A stretch of 64,000 nt of DNA. It comes from Luidia sarsii (lineage: Eukaryota; Echinodermata; Asteroidea; Paxillosida; Luidiidae). This document shows, in pieces, positions 24,949-39,100 of this stretch. The notes under the pieces are model-generated. The model did not search any database and had not been told where the DNA came from. It worked only from the letters and a program-made list of their open reading frames with translations. Positions within the stretch are counted from its first letter, which is position 1, and the number at the start of each line of letters is the position of its first letter. Location of the stretch: NCBI GenBank assembly GCA_949987565.1, contig OX465110.1, forward strand, positions 11,792,363 to 11,856,362, given 5' to 3'. A program made the translations under genes and the position numbers.

Positions 24949-26126
24949 ACTGCGTTTACACGTGATCCTGCGAGGAGGATCAGATCCTGCGGTCACGAAG
25001 GATCTGATCCAGTGCCGCGTTTAAACTGGATCCTGATCCCGCGCTGATCGCGCGTGGAGCAGCGGAAGTGCTCTCCAAAGGTTATCCACATAGGTCAGTA
25101 GTCGTGCGCAGTAGAACGTCAGCCCGGCCATGACGCGCGAAATCCGATGGACTCTTGCAACGGTACAACCTCTATGCATACAATGTACATGTACAGTACA
25201 TGTAGGCCTACTGTACAGTACATACGTGTACATGTACTGTACATGTGTACATGTACATGTACATGTACTGCACACATGCACGTGCACACGTATATTGTGT
25301 ACGTTACGTACGTGCACACTACATGCAGCTGTGTACCAGCTTGCCGCGTTGCATGTTGACAACTGACACTGAAAGTACGATCAAGATGGAGGATTTGTTC
25401 CCAGTTCTGAAATGGTGTTGAACACCGCTGTGTTTCTGGTGGTACCGTCCAGTTTCGTTAGTATTTCCTCACTGGGCCAGATGTCTTAAAATAACTTCAA
25501 TTCTTCATCGGTCCACAGCCGTCCGCGGACTGTGTCCGTCGCCACTTTGCAGCTACCGTGCTGTATGCGGATACCAGTTTCTCACCCCCTCCCCCACCCA
25601 CAAGACCACACACACACGACCCTGTCTAGTATTGGTTACCAGCGTAAAGTTGGACAAATTGTTTGCCGAGTGTACGTACGTGTACATTGTGTGTACATGT
25701 ACATGTACAGTACATGTACACGACAGTGTACATGTACATGTACACGACAGTGTACATGTACATGTACAGTACTGTACACCATGTACTGTACATGTACATG
25801 TACACCTGTGCAGTACATGTACACGTACACTGAACATGTACTGCACACGTACACGCAAGATGCTTGTTTTCGCGCGTTTTTCCAGGCATGGGCCGGATGT
25901 GGTCGCTGAAAACCGCAGGATCAGATCTCGCATTGCGTTTACACTTGCATGTTGATCCCGCACGCGGGATCAGACCCGGATCTGATCCTTCCCGAGAGGT
26001 GGATCAGATCCCGGGATCTGATCCTGATCGCGCGAGCGTTTACACTTGCGTTGATCGCCCTTTGATCGCCCTTTGATCGCCCTCGCAGGATCTGATCCTC
26101 CTCGCGGGATCAAGTGTAAACGCAGT
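24949..26126. mobile_element. non-autonomous DNA transposon with 43-bp terminal inverted repeats
   Basis: The ends, ACTGCGTTTACAC... (24949-24991) and ...GTGTAAACGCAGT (26084-26126), are inverted repeats matching at all but a few of 43 bases. Subterminal regions are packed with short GATC-centred palindromes (such as GGATCAGATCC) and CpG. The core contains two GTACAT/TGTACA palindromic arrays (25180-25325, 25670-25855). No transposase frame and no clear target duplication were found, so the superfamily is not assigned. Confidence 0.65.
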
Positions 26127-29100
26127 CTCGTTTTGTTGTTTAACTTCGCCTGTCATTTATAATGTGTGACAGACAAATTTCCCTGAAAAAATATGTCTTG
26201 TTTGTTGTTTAGATTATGATATTTGCATACAGTATATAGTGGAACTGTGTATTACTCTTTTTTGACAACTATCCTTTAAAACAATGTACATGTGTAAGTT
26301 CTCAAGACGGCTTGCCCTGCTGTCATGGGTTGGTGGATTTTAGATATTGATTCATAAATTTCCTTTACCGTCTGTTTATTGTCATGTTACTGAATCAATA
26401 GGGTTATGTTAATCCATTGGTAGGCAGCTGTATGTAGGTAAAGTATTAAAATGTAAATAAAATTGTGAAATTTGCAGTATTAGTGTTGTCCATTTGCATT
26501 CATTATCTTAGGAAAATGGGGAAGGTAATCACTGAAAAAGTAGTAAGAGTTGATAATTAAGCTACATGAAGTTGATGATATTAGTTGTGGAGATTTCCTT
26601 CCCTATTTAATAGTAACAACAAAGTTGATTACATGTAGTGAGGCTGAGGGCCTGTACGGGTAGTTTGGTTTTGTGTGTTGGTTAGGTGCAGACCCAACCT
26701 TTCATTATTGCAACTATTGATCTGCACCTGGTGTAATCCCAAGTGCCATTCTTCACTAGATAGCAGATAATACATGTACAACACCATGTGTTTCTGTGTG
26801 TTGTGTATCAGGCTGTACTCTGAGTAAATAACAGCACAATAATGAGTTCTTCACACGGTTGTTAGATTAAAGCTTTGTTCTAGAGGCAGAGCAGCTCTCC
26901 AATTATTAATAGGCCAATACCGGTAACTGATAAATTTCCAACAGCCACGGAAGGTTTGTTGCAGTTACATTTACATTTCAGTACATTTACTCATTTAAGT
27001 AGAATCTCTTAGTCTTAGTTAAAAGGCGTGGTGTATCATGTAAGGTTCAGGGTGAGCAAACATCGTCTGCTGTGTATTTTCAACAGCATTGCCTAATCCA
27101 CTAAGCTGTACCTGTCCAGCTGTTTCTCCAGTCTACATTTGGACTCAGGGATGACAAACAACTTTCTTGACATCCTATAATGTACATGTATGTGCTTCCA
27201 TGCTGCTCACCCCTTGCTGTTCCACACAAACAATTTCTAGCCAGATGGGCCTGAATTAGGATCTGGAAATTACCACCAAGTCCACAGTGCCTAGCCCAAG
27301 CTGTTGGACTATTACAGAGGTTATTACAAGTATCTATAATTTATAAAGCAAGTATGTAAAATGACTGACGTGCAGAGCAGACTGGCAGACAAGACGACAG
27401 ATGTCATAATCAGATAATTATCCCCTGCAACAGTAGAAAGGGTCACCTCAGCAATGCAGAAGGCGCAAGAGCTCGGTGAAATTCTAGCCTCCCTTAGTTG
27501 AATATGGCGACTGTGCAAATTTCCCTTAATTCCAAAAATGACATGTACCCAGATACACAGGGTAAGTGTAGGCCATCTGCCTGATGCTACATGTACTTAA
27601 TGTGGAACTTCAAATTCTGTAGAACCATCAGTCAAAGATCATGCAGTGCAAACCCAGTCTGTTAAAGAAGTACCATTTTATTTGTCTCCAATTAAACCAC
27701 TCCAATAAACTGTATGGCAAGAACACAATAGAATTCAATGAGCTATGTAAGTTCATAAAGTAAATTAACCTTTAATTTGTTAAAGAAAAATCCTGGTTGA
27801 AAGGTTCTTGGTTAAAAAACTGAAATACTCCAGAGCTTCTACAAGTAGACAAAATTAAACCTACCCCGACATTAATCAGACTTTACTTTTGAAAAAAATG
27901 AAAATAATGAGGGCATTTCATTTAGACCATGATCAATTCTGAACAAAATAGGTACTCAAAGCAGCCAATACAAGCACCATCTACGTATTTGTAGAGCTGC
28001 ACAACAGGACTGAGACACGATTATGGTAATCAGGAAATTGGTTATGCCTCCTCCACCCATGCCCATGTCCCATGCCTATGACAGTTAAAAATCAAATGAC
28101 TCATTAACTTGATTGCTTTCCTTCCTCAAGGAAATTTAAAATCACTGAATCCTTTACATGAGAGAATTGTTCACAGAGAAATAAACAGGATTAATATCAT
28201 CACAATATCTATTGAAGATGCATATTATTAGCACTAGCCGTCTAGCCGTGGATTTTGGTTTTATTTTCTTTCTCAGAATGATCCCACAAATTATGTAATG
28301 AGAATTTAAAAATGGAACAATTGAGTATCCGTGGTGACAATGAGGTCCCTGTCTGCCTGTGTCCATCCATTACTACAAATTAATTGATAGCTGCCCATCT
28401 GCTACTACATGTATCTGAGCATGCTGCCTGCTATGAGGCCAAGCGTTCATGCATAGGAAGAGAACAATGTTAAAGGGATATCACCACACGTCACACTTAT
28501 CAAATTCACAAATTGTATTCATTCAGTATTATGTGTTCCTCAATTCATACTTTTTCCGGCACATTTCATATTTTATTAATAATGTTTCAAAAGCGATTGA
28601 TGCACTAAGTTACATGTAGGTCCCAACCAACTGAAAAATTATTTCGAGTAGAATTGACTTACCTCCCCATGTTAAGATGCATTCTGTATTGAGACCAGTG
28701 ACTGCCAAATGATAAGTCAGGCTCGGCTATATGACTTACTTCAGGTAAATGAGCACTTCTGTGTGAGGTCAGGTGTTGGGTCAACTTGGATGGCTTCAAC
28801 CCACTCACTCCTCCCTCAGTCCCTCTCTTGTTCTGTACCTTAAAGTTAATCAAGTTACTAGTTACTTTCCCTGATCTCTTTTTTAATTGTCAGAATTTTT
28901 TTTAACATGTTCAATGAAAGGGGCTACTATTGAACAGGAGAAAAGCCATTTTGTTTGAAATATTTGATCCTGTCCAAAATGAGCCCCACATTGCAAGCTG
29001 AGGAAAAAAGTTACCTGTCAAACATCAGCTAATACGGACACAAATCCATGTTCAGTGTACATGTAGATGTAAGCTTTGACTAATGAATATTGTAGACTAG

Positions 29101-29913
29101 TCCCTCTGAATCCCATGACCTTATCTGTTATGGACAAACATTTGAACTTAAGCGGAGCCCTTACATCTGAATAAGGTACATGGTAATTTATTCAGGCAAG
29201 GGCATTCCAGCCATTCCATATGTATAGAATACATACATACTGCAGGTTTTAGAATGAATCAATGAGATGTATCGGTAATTAGGTAAGAGAATAATTGTCT
29301 TTCTTTATTCTATCCTAATGTAGAAAATCTACAATTAACAGCTTTAGCAATGGAACATTTGTTGGATGGACTATGGAGGGTGGGGGTAACTTCTTCTTGA
29401 TCATTGATTTTTGTTTTAAGTCATTTTCGTATTTTGGTATATTTACATGTAACACCTGCTGAGGCAGGTCAGATTTCATTCCTAAACTCTTTGGTTGGTT
29501 TGTATTTTTATATTATGCATTTCACGGACCATGACCTTTCCTCATAATATCATATTTCCATTCTCAGCCTTGCATCAGGAAAGGTGAGCCTTGCGTACTG
29601 TGTATCATAACTGGATTGGAAATCTGGCTGTTGGTTGCCTTGCCAGTTTTGCCACTTCTGGAGTTAGGACTGACGGACACTGGGCCTTATATTGAAATGT
29701 TCACCACTATTCATTCCTGGTCTCAGGTGTTCTACAGGAATGATATTGTAGATCAACCAATTAGAAATGGATAATTTGACAGAAAGGATTTATGCACATT
29801 AGTGCCAGTAATTTTGTACAAGTTAGTCATTTTCTGGGAATGCTCCCAGGCCTTACCCTTGAGGTGATTTTGACCACTCAACAGACGAGTGTCCTACTTT
29901 TCTCAATGTCTCA

Positions 29914-30932
29914 TAAGCCCATTTTACACGAGAGCTGTAAACAGGGGTCACTTGCGAAGGAATCGCATTGATGTCAAGAACACACAGATACCTTCTCGTG
30001 TAAAAGTGTATCTCTGTCACCAGACCGCAAGGGTCCCTTGCGAATCTTGACAGGGATGGAGACCTCCTCCAAAATTTCGCATCGATGCGAAATCCTTGCG
30101 ATAAACACAGAGATAGGTCGTGTAAATGCACCCATGCGACGTTCGCAAGGATATTCGTTGGCGCATCACAGAGAAGTATGCGTTGATATTTTCATGAGGA
30201 GCAAATGAATGATCAACAATGTCATCGAGGCAACAAAATAATTAACGATGAAAATAAATCCCGTGCGACCCCGCAAGCACGGTACACGATCGGCCTCGTT
30301 ACGTTGTGTACTGAAAGTGTGTCTTGCGTGAGATCGCATTGTTTTTTTTAGCTTACTTCAATGTCTGCACCCGGCCCCAGCATTGCAATAAAATGTTACA
30401 TGGAGGAACAAACACCAGACTCAATCATGCCGAGGGTTTCGCGCCCGATCCTGTTTGGATCGAAACGTTCGTTCAAAAACATTGCGCAACACTGCGACTG
30501 TGCACTGTACGGACGTACATGTACATTATAGTCCGTGGCTGCGTGCCTGCATGCATGGCTGGGTGCGGAGGAGTGCGCGCGCAGCTTGCATGCTACTGCT
30601 AGCCAACTGGACCTTACTTCGTGCGCAATAATTATTGTTCTTGAAAACTGCCATCATGATCGTAACGTCAATCAGACAATTCGCAACGCGAGCGCTGAGC
30701 TGAGAGCAACACTGGTAAACGTATGCCTCCGTGTAAATGATAGCGCAGTACCAGCGATACGAATATAACCTCTGACCTCGCCTCCAAATACGGTGAAGCA
30801 AGGGACGTTTGCGACCGCGCTGAGTTGTACCGTGTAAATGTCTGCGATCAAATCGCAAACGACCATTGCGCCAGACATCCGGCGCCCATTTTCGCAGACA
30901 CGCATTTTCAGTGCTTGTGTAAAAAGGCCTAT
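29914..30932. mobile_element. inverted-repeat element with TTTTACAC ends
   Basis: The left end AAGCCCATTTTACACGAG and the right end (reverse complement AGGCCTTTTTACACAAG) are imperfect inverted repeats. The interior is CpG-rich, with many GCGA/TCGC palindromes (for example TTTCGCATCGATGCGAAA near 30077). It resembles the 51991 element in end sequence. No coding capacity is recognised. The flanks are TA-rich, so a TA duplication is possible but not certain. Confidence 0.5.
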
Positions 30933-33027
30933 ATATCCTCCAGTAACCGGTTTTCGCCGATATAAGGACTTTTCTTCAAACTGAACAATGTCGACGAAAG
31001 TATCACACTGAAAGAGGTCTCAGTCACTTTTTCCACACCACAGACTATTAGAATAATCATAGAGAAGGTTGATCAAGCCTGTCACTTCCGTAAGATTACC
31101 CGGTTTTGTTGACGTCCGTGGCGCAGTAAGCACCGTGACCTATTTTCGTCGGTGGTGTTAAGTAAGGTGTCCCAGTGCAGCCAAACGCAAAATAAATTCT
31201 TAAAATAACTCAAAATGCTGTGCGGCACTGTAACATTCTTCCCTGTATGTTTTTTTGTGTTCATCTTTGGGTTTTTTTTTCGACACTGCTTCTAACACTT
31301 TCCTCAAATCAATCATAATTTATGCTTAAAATGTATTGGTCTGGTTGATGTCTTCTTTTGTGACGTTTAAAAAAACTCCACAATCCTCTTTCTCACTTGT
31401 TCTTAGTTATGACCTTTCCCAATGTCACTCCAGAGACACATTTCCTCCTTCTTGGTACTTTCTCTAGCTGCCCTTTTATTTTTTTTATTTTTTATAAAAG
31501 CCTATTGGGCCATGTTACTTTTTGTCTTTAAATAATAATAAAAAATATATTTTAAAAAATTATATAAGCAAGACGCCCTATAGGAGCCTCCATAGTTTTT
31601 ACCCAGAACGGACTGCCTCAAGTTGCGTGATATATTTTTTTTCTACGGATGTTGGGGTCTATTATGGTACACTCAGATTTTTTTTAGGACCAACAATAAA
31701 GAAAAGTGGAGCTTCGAAGCAACTGCCAATTTTGTACCTAGGAAAATAGACCCCAAAAGAGCAACTTTTTGAATCACACAAGTTTTGCCTACTGGAAAAG
31801 CCTTAACTTTCCACATTTTCGGTGACGGACAAGAGCAGGAAACCAACTGTAAGATACGAAGTCTGAGATCGTTATTCGGAGTTGTTTTCATCGTGCGATG
31901 TGAGTTAGAAGGCTAAGCATCGAAAATGTGTAGCGTCGAAAACGGGGGTTCCCACGATATATATGTACTGCACTTGTAAAATGTACATGTATGTATGTAA
32001 AATGTGTAAATAATTATGTAACCTTATTTCACAATATACATGTACATCGGAATTGTTTTATTTATGTCCAAAACCACCACCACCTTGTAAAAGAACCAGT
32101 ACAAGATTTGCTTGTGCAGGACTTAATTTATATGTGCTTGATTGTCAAGATGTGAGGATAGAGTAGGTTCAACACACAGACATTTATCTAAGAACGTCTT
32201 TTAATATGTATGTTTGTCTGCATTTCTGTGTATAGTCCTTTGCCAGTGTCAATTTTGCTCATAATGAACATATGTACAGGTTTGTACGTGTGTAGGTGTA
32301 ATTTTGATATTGTAATATTTGGGTATGCTAAGAAATAACACTTCATTAAAAACAAATCAGAGAAAGACAAACTTTATCTTAAGTTCTTAACATATTATTG
32401 TCTAACTTCAATCAATTTCTTTGTGATGGACTCTATTTCGTTTGACCTATTGGATGTTGGAACATCTGCAGTGCTTAGAGCTGCACACATTGCTCAGTGG
32501 CATGGATGCAAATTGAATCTGTGTATGCCACCCATACCTTTCCCTTCCTGTCAATGTGTCTGTCCCTTCTTATGAGACAGCCAGTTGGTCTCCCACATCT
32601 TCCTCTTTTAAATCCGAGCCTCACTCAGTCCACAGTACATTGACCATTGGCCTGTCAGGATCTGATCTTCATTGAGCATTTGGCTAGGATCGGAGGCATT
32701 GATTTTAGATTTCCCAGGCAGGTGGACCTCTTCTTTGATCCTGCCAGGTTGACCATTTTGTAAAAGGCACTTTCACCTTTCCCCGTCTCATTCTAGAATG
32801 CCTATGCCACCTGCCTTCCAACAAGAGTAATATCCGATCTGGTGCTTGATGCTTGGGTGTCCTGTTTTCCCAAACACCAAGATCTGTTTTCCTTTTACAT
32901 CTCATTTTGGCACTCTCATTTCCCCACCACCTGCTGGCAGTGAGTGGATATGGGTTGCTGGGATATTTCAACATTGGTTTTCCATTCAGTGCTCAATGTG
33001 AGTTGTCCCTCATATGCTTTCTTGCAG

Positions 33028-33159
33028 ACCACAGTGATAACAGAATGCCTGAATCACCATCAGACCAGACCAACATGAACAAGCTTGCCTCCCAGACCTC
33101 ACCAAGTGCTGTCCCAATGGCAGCACATCCTAGGTCACTCTCTACTAATTCAGCATCAA
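33028..33159 (+). CDS. MTG-family exon a (N-terminal, contains MPESP start)
   Basis: The acceptor is TTTCTTGCAG and the donor GTAAGT. The exon starts at codon position 2 and ends at position 1. It contains ATG 33045 (MPESPSD), aligned with the internal MPDSP start of vertebrate MTG proteins, then a Ser/Pro/Ala-rich linker. Because the exon is open upstream of the ATG, it can also be entered from a 5' exon. Confidence 0.85.
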
Positions 33160-36100
33160 GTAAGTGCTGGATTTTATTATTTTGCTTTGTCACCTTCATT
33201 GCATCAGGATAATAAATGACATTGAAATTGCAGCCTGATGTACATGTATGCACTGTCTTAATTTAGTCATTCTTTTCTTTAATTCAAATAAAAATTCAAG
33301 TAAATTATTCAGGTAAGCTAATTACACTGTAGCTTGGCAAATCTTACTAATGGCAGTTATTGATGTCACATTTGCCGTCTGTGTGTAAATTAGAAGTACC
33401 AACATAATGATGTTGTATACTACGTGTACATGTAGGTAATTAGAATTACCAATGATGTACAATAAGCAGTGCTCCATGTATTTGTGATGAGCAAGCTCAC
33501 ACTGTCTAAGGCATATGAATACCGGTACTGTTATTTAACTATCAAACAAGAAAGGCCATATTCTTAGACTTGTCACTTTTGTGAGTACTTGTAAACAAAC
33601 TATATGTAGATTATGTTAATTTAAATGTGTGAATGAGAAATTCTTGCCTTGATAGAAAAACAGATGTATTAATCTAAATATGAATTTACCTCTTCCTTGA
33701 TATTCCACAAAGCATACTTGTCTTGTGATAGGTTGAAAGATAAAAGCAGCCAACATGATTCCTGATATTGTATACATTTACATTCAGCACTGGACAAGAT
33801 AAATGTGGTATGGTGTGGCTATTGTACACTGCATAGGTCTACATCCTGTCAAAAACGTAAGACAGCAAGCTCATGAAATCAGTGACTATTCCTAAGAAGT
33901 CTGTAGAAGACAGCAGGCAGCATCTTCTGACTCTTCAGGAGGATCGCCGTAGACTGCCGGCTTGACAGGTTTTCTGACTAGTGCCCTACAGAACCTCAGT
34001 AATTGATGTGGATGTTTGTGTCTTAGGTTCATTGGCGAATGGCTTGCACTCACCACACAGTGTCAACAGCACTCCTTCACCACCCACCAGTTTGACAGGC
34101 ATGACACCAGCGGGCCAGGAATTACCTCCAGCCTGTGGGGCTAGGCAGCTGAGCAAACTCAAACGATTTCTGACCACACTGCAGCAATTTGGTTCAGATA
34201 TATCACCGGAGATCGGAGAGAGAGTCCGTAACCTGGTCATGGGACTTGTGGTAAGGGTTTGTATTATAGTTGGTTTACAATTCGTCTTCTATTTCAACAT
34301 TATGTCACAACCAAAAAGACAGTGAATTATTCGAAATCCTTGTGCTTGTTTTTATTGACAACTCAAGCATTTCGTTGCATCTGGACAATAGCAGTGATAA
34401 TGATATAGAACCTTCTTCAACATTTCTTCAATCAGGCAGTCATAAGTAGAACAAGGCTGATCATATTTACTGATCTCTCAATGACCAATATGAATGCCAT
34501 GAAACGACTCCAAATAGGCTCCAAGTTGTGGTGACAAAAATAAATCCATATTTCAAATTATGGTAAAGTACTTCAGTCAGTGGAAGCCAGAGATGTTAAC
34601 ACAATGTCATCCTTGTACGTGTATGTATGTGTGATATTCAGCCATGTACAATTAACGCAGTCAGTAGTTTTGACCTTAGGTTATGTTTTTATCCAACTCA
34701 TTCCTATAAATTATTCCATATTGGGTTATTATAACCTCTCCCACATCTGTATCTGTTCAGTATATACAACAACCCAAAATGTTTGACAACAGACTGAAGG
34801 CATTCGTTCATGATACCATTTTTGCTCTGTGTTTAGAATAATGCTTTGACAGTTGAGGATTTCCACCACAAGCTACAGGAAGCAACCAATTTCCCTCTCA
34901 GACCATTTGTGATTCCATTTCTTAAGGTATGTTCATAATTAGCTGAGAATTAATGCCAATTCTTGAGAAAAAAATGCACTCTCTTTTCAAAGTTTTATCT
35001 GCTGGTTTGGCTGAAAACTTCATGTTTTAGATTTGGAAGGAGTTTGAACTCTTTTCTCAGACTTTGACAGGTCATTTTTTTCAATCCAAGGAAACACAAC
35101 ATTTGAAATGTCTAGATTTAATTCTCAAACTCAAAGATGATTGCGTTATTTACTATTACTCATAGCATTGGTACATTGATAGCCCATCTGAGAAAGATGA
35201 TGAGGACATAAAACTGGACATTTCCTTCCTGTAGTCTCTTGTTGCATTTTAAGTGTGTTATATATGTTGAGTTATTATTGCGCTTGCCAGTCTTGGATTG
35301 AACCAATTAGACTCTAGTCTTAATAATGGAAGCAAGTTTGGGGGTTAATCAAAGGTGCAATCTACTGTGCCCACTGGCATTTAAATAACAATGGAATGTC
35401 TAATTGTACTGATTGAAGTACTGACTGATTGAAGGCAGAATTGAATATTTACTTGCTTGAATTTAAACATGCATTGATTTTTCTCACTATGGCAAAATTG
35501 CCTCATTTGAGTGAGACACTTTTCAAAAAGATATTTATCAAATCGAGGGGTCATGTAGGTAACAAAAAGTATTCCAACTGAAACTTGTGGCCAATGTTTT
35601 ATCATTTATTTCAAACCTTGATAATAATGGAATTGCAATTCATTCTCTTTAGCTTGCATAATTTCCTTGCTGTATGATATAATGAAGTGGGTGTCATGAA
35701 ATGCAAGAGATTGGGAGAAGGTTAATGTGAATTTTGTCTTCTTTTAATTTCATTTGCGGGATTCAAAATATTCATAATAAGAGCTGCATCTTGGCCCCCT
35801 AGGCTAATCTGTCGCTTCTGCAGAGGGAGTTGATGCACTGTGCACGCCTCGCCAAAATGACGCCATCGCAGTATTACATGCAGCATGAACAGCAGATCCT
35901 GGATAGTAAAGCATTGCCAGTGGAGGCTGAGACCTTGCCAGACATCAATGAAAATGGCAAGAGGAGAACACCGGATGAAAGGTGAGACACCCACGTCCTG
36001 TCCCTTACCTAGAACAATCTCTTTAGGGATTATTTGCTGAGTCCCATAATGTCTTTGAGATTTTATGACAGCTGTGTAGACACATGTGGTAATGTGGTTA

Positions 36101-39100
36101 TTTTCAAGAACCAGTACTTCACTTTCATGAGACAACAGGCTAACAAAGTGTTCATGTGATTATGCTCAGAGTTGCTCTGCTAAATGCAACCCAAGCATAA
36201 ATCATGCATGAATTGGCAAGCAATTGTCTGGAATTATAAATGGGAAGCCATGTTTTGCTTTATGATAAGGTTGAGGCTCTATTAAAGTCAAGAAAGATTA
36301 AGAAAAAAAAAATCTTTAAGTAAGTTCACGTAGTGTTTTAGGAGGGAAGAAAATACTGGGTTTTTGCTGCTGAGGAAAAAAGTGAAAACGTGCACATCCT
36401 AGTATTACCCCTGATCATGGGGCTGTCCATGTCTGAACTATTTCACAATGTAACCTGTCCCAACAGTCCCGTGAAGCCATGTACCCAAATACATGTCACT
36501 GACTTACGCATTGAGTATAGGTATGCTCCCACCCAGGAAAATATTGAAAAATAGATTCATTGCAATTAAAAACAATTTTGTTTGTGTCAAACTGCACATA
36601 CCTGAAATGTGACCGACAGTAACTGGAGTGCACATGCCCTAAATGTGATCCAGCTGGACGTACTGGTACAATGTACGGTTTGCGCACAGCCATGTGAAGA
36701 TAAACAGGTGGTTGTTGAGACGTCGGATGTTTATGTCCGCGCACTGATGTAACTGTGGGATGTAACTCTTTTCGGTACCATTCACACAGCTCCTGGCAAA
36801 TATTCACCCTGTTTCCCAAAAAAAGCACAAGAAGAACTGCAATTTTGATCGCGATTTGAATTGCAATTATCAGTGAGGTTTTATCGATCACACTATATCA
36901 CACACCTAAATGAAGTCAAGCAAGTGATGATTGTTCCAAATTTATTTTCAGAGATGGTTGCATTTACCTTAATATCTAAGAGAAAATAAATGGCTACTGC
37001 TTATGCCAATAAATTTGAAATAATCGTGACAAGAGAAGAAAGTGGAAAACCATTGGTAAAACTTATTAAACTGTCACCTTATTTCAGAATCCTAGGAAGA
37101 CCCAAGGAGAATGGTGCTGAGCATATGGCAGAGGTCCCCGTACCCAAAAGGCATTGCTCAGGCAGTCCTGGTAGTGTTCACCTTACAACTCCCCCTCAAG
37201 CACCTAACCACTACCCTGCTGCTATGCCTCATCATCAAATCCGCATGGAAGACCTGGCCCATGCAAGGGAGATGAGAGAAATGGCTCGAGATAGATATGA
37301 GAGGGAACGAGACAGGCATCCAGGATATAGTGAGTGTACACTCACACTTTCTATTTGTTCGCAGTTCACACTGAACTCAAGCTTTTAAAGTGTAACATTT
37401 CATTGAAGCAGGTTACATCAAAGTAAATAAATAGGCAATATGTTTGCATGATATGGTATAAAAGTAATTCAAAACTGACTGAAAGAATAAAATCCATTCA
37501 CAATCCTGTTTCTTATCCCAAGAACTCATTAAAGGTATTTCCTTTCATGTATTTTTTTATTTTTACTGGTCATTGGACTGTTATAAAAGTTTTCAAATTC
37601 TGATTAAATATTACCAGTCCTGAAATGACGATATTTGCCATAAACCAGTATTCAAATTGTATGATAACCCCCCCCAAAAAAAAAAAAAATACAGCCTGAA
37701 CAAATGCTTGAAACTTCAATCAGTTGGTATCTCAAAAGATAAGAATGTTGATTTTTCCATGTATCGTATGTTCATATGTCATAGTTAATAGCTTTTGTCG
37801 CAATTCAAGAAAAATGGTTCAAATTAGGAATATAAATTGTAGACTTTTCCATGCTTTTCACTGGCCCCTATGAGGTTTCTGAATTGGTGCAGCTTGCTAG
37901 TCATTTTACAATTCAGTATCAAACAATGAAATATTAATCCTCCTGTAAGCAGATCCTAGTCATGAATATATGCTGAATGCATAATGTGAATGGCTGACTG
38001 ATTGGCCTTCTAACTGGAAGATGTAACCAGATCAGGGGCCAGGCATTACAAGCCCAGTATGGCACCTGCAGGCTTTGATTTTCAGCTTTTGAACCGAGGG
38101 TTGATTGTGGCACACGTGGCTGCATGTTGACAGCTAGGGAGGAGAAACCAGTGGCCATTTGACCTATTAATTAAAGCACAGATAGCTATTGGCAGCGTTT
38201 AGCTAGGAGAGTGGGGACATTTTGTGGTTACTAGGGACTTAGTAGGGAGTTGATTGAAATCTGTATGATGCTTGTGTGTAGTGCCTGGATTGCTTATTCA
38301 ATATAGCACATACCGCTAGTCCACTTTCAGCATTCAAAAAAGTTGTGACGTTGCAGTTCAATAGTTCATACAGGCATTTCTAATTGCTTTCAATTTTGGA
38401 GACCATTATAGCACATCAATTTCAATAGAAATAATTGCTCATGTGGGAAATCATGTCTCCCCAAAATAACAAAATATATTTCAATATAACTGTAAAAAAT
38501 TAATATAATGTGTGGGACAACTGTTTTCAAATTATTTTTAGAATCGCTGTTCAGTGTTTCAATGCCTAAAATTATTGGCTTTCACTCAATAACACCAATA
38601 TTTACCCCTTTTGATATTTTGATATAAATAAACGTGGGTAAGATATTTAAGGTGTTATTGATTTTGATCCTGTGTATGACTTGATGATGACGTTATGAAT
38701 GTCCTTTGTGCATTTACAGGTTACCCAACAAGGGAACACGTTTACCCGGATCATATGTTCCTGGATGACAGGATAGAAGATGAATGGAAAAATGTAGATA
38801 CTGTAAGTATTCCATCTGTAAGGCCACAGGCTAAAACCTTTTTAGAATCCCTGGAAAGCTTCTATTTTGCACAAAATTGAACAGATTCATAGGCGCACAA
38901 ATCCACCTTCTTCCTGCATGTTATTTTCCCAGAGGGAAAACATGGAGTGGCACTTTACTGGGAAGATTCCCCAAGCAAGTCAGCACCATGACAAGTATGA
39001 CGTTAATGTGTTTGATGACATACACATAAGTGCTTTCCATTTTTGTCCTTTAACAATCACAGGATGTGTTGTATTATCAAGCTTACCTGTATGGAAATTG

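Larger units (their letters stand above)
19949..33027 (+). other. probable intron rich in mobile elements
   Basis: No convincing coding exon was found. This stretch holds a short perfect hairpin (22784-22820), a TTAA-flanked element with a CRE minisatellite (23618-24382), an inverted-repeat element with GTACAT arrays (24949-26126) and a TTTTACAC-ended element (29914-30932). The apparent Cys/Thr/Val/His-rich reading frames at 22.4 and 25.0-25.9 kb are translations of GTACAT repeats. Confidence 0.5.

Noticed and set aside
25021..25963. Cluster of Cys/Thr/Val/His-rich frames up to 136 codons
   Set aside because: They are translations of GTACAT/TGTACA palindromic repeats, present in all frames and both strands.
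30440..30475. Further hammerhead copy (GATCC hairpin plus GAAACG)
   Set aside because: It lacks the CUGANGA-like 5' core and the GUC cleavage triplet (it reads GTTC).
32853..33027. Hydrophobic N-terminal extension read upstream of MTG exon a, resembling a signal peptide
   Set aside because: It precedes a good splice acceptor (TTTCTTGCAG) and has no counterpart in the family, which is nuclear; treated as intron.
36496..36891. 131-codon minus-strand frame in an MTG intron
   Set aside because: No domain is recognised, and part of it overlaps a repeat shared with 51.5 kb.
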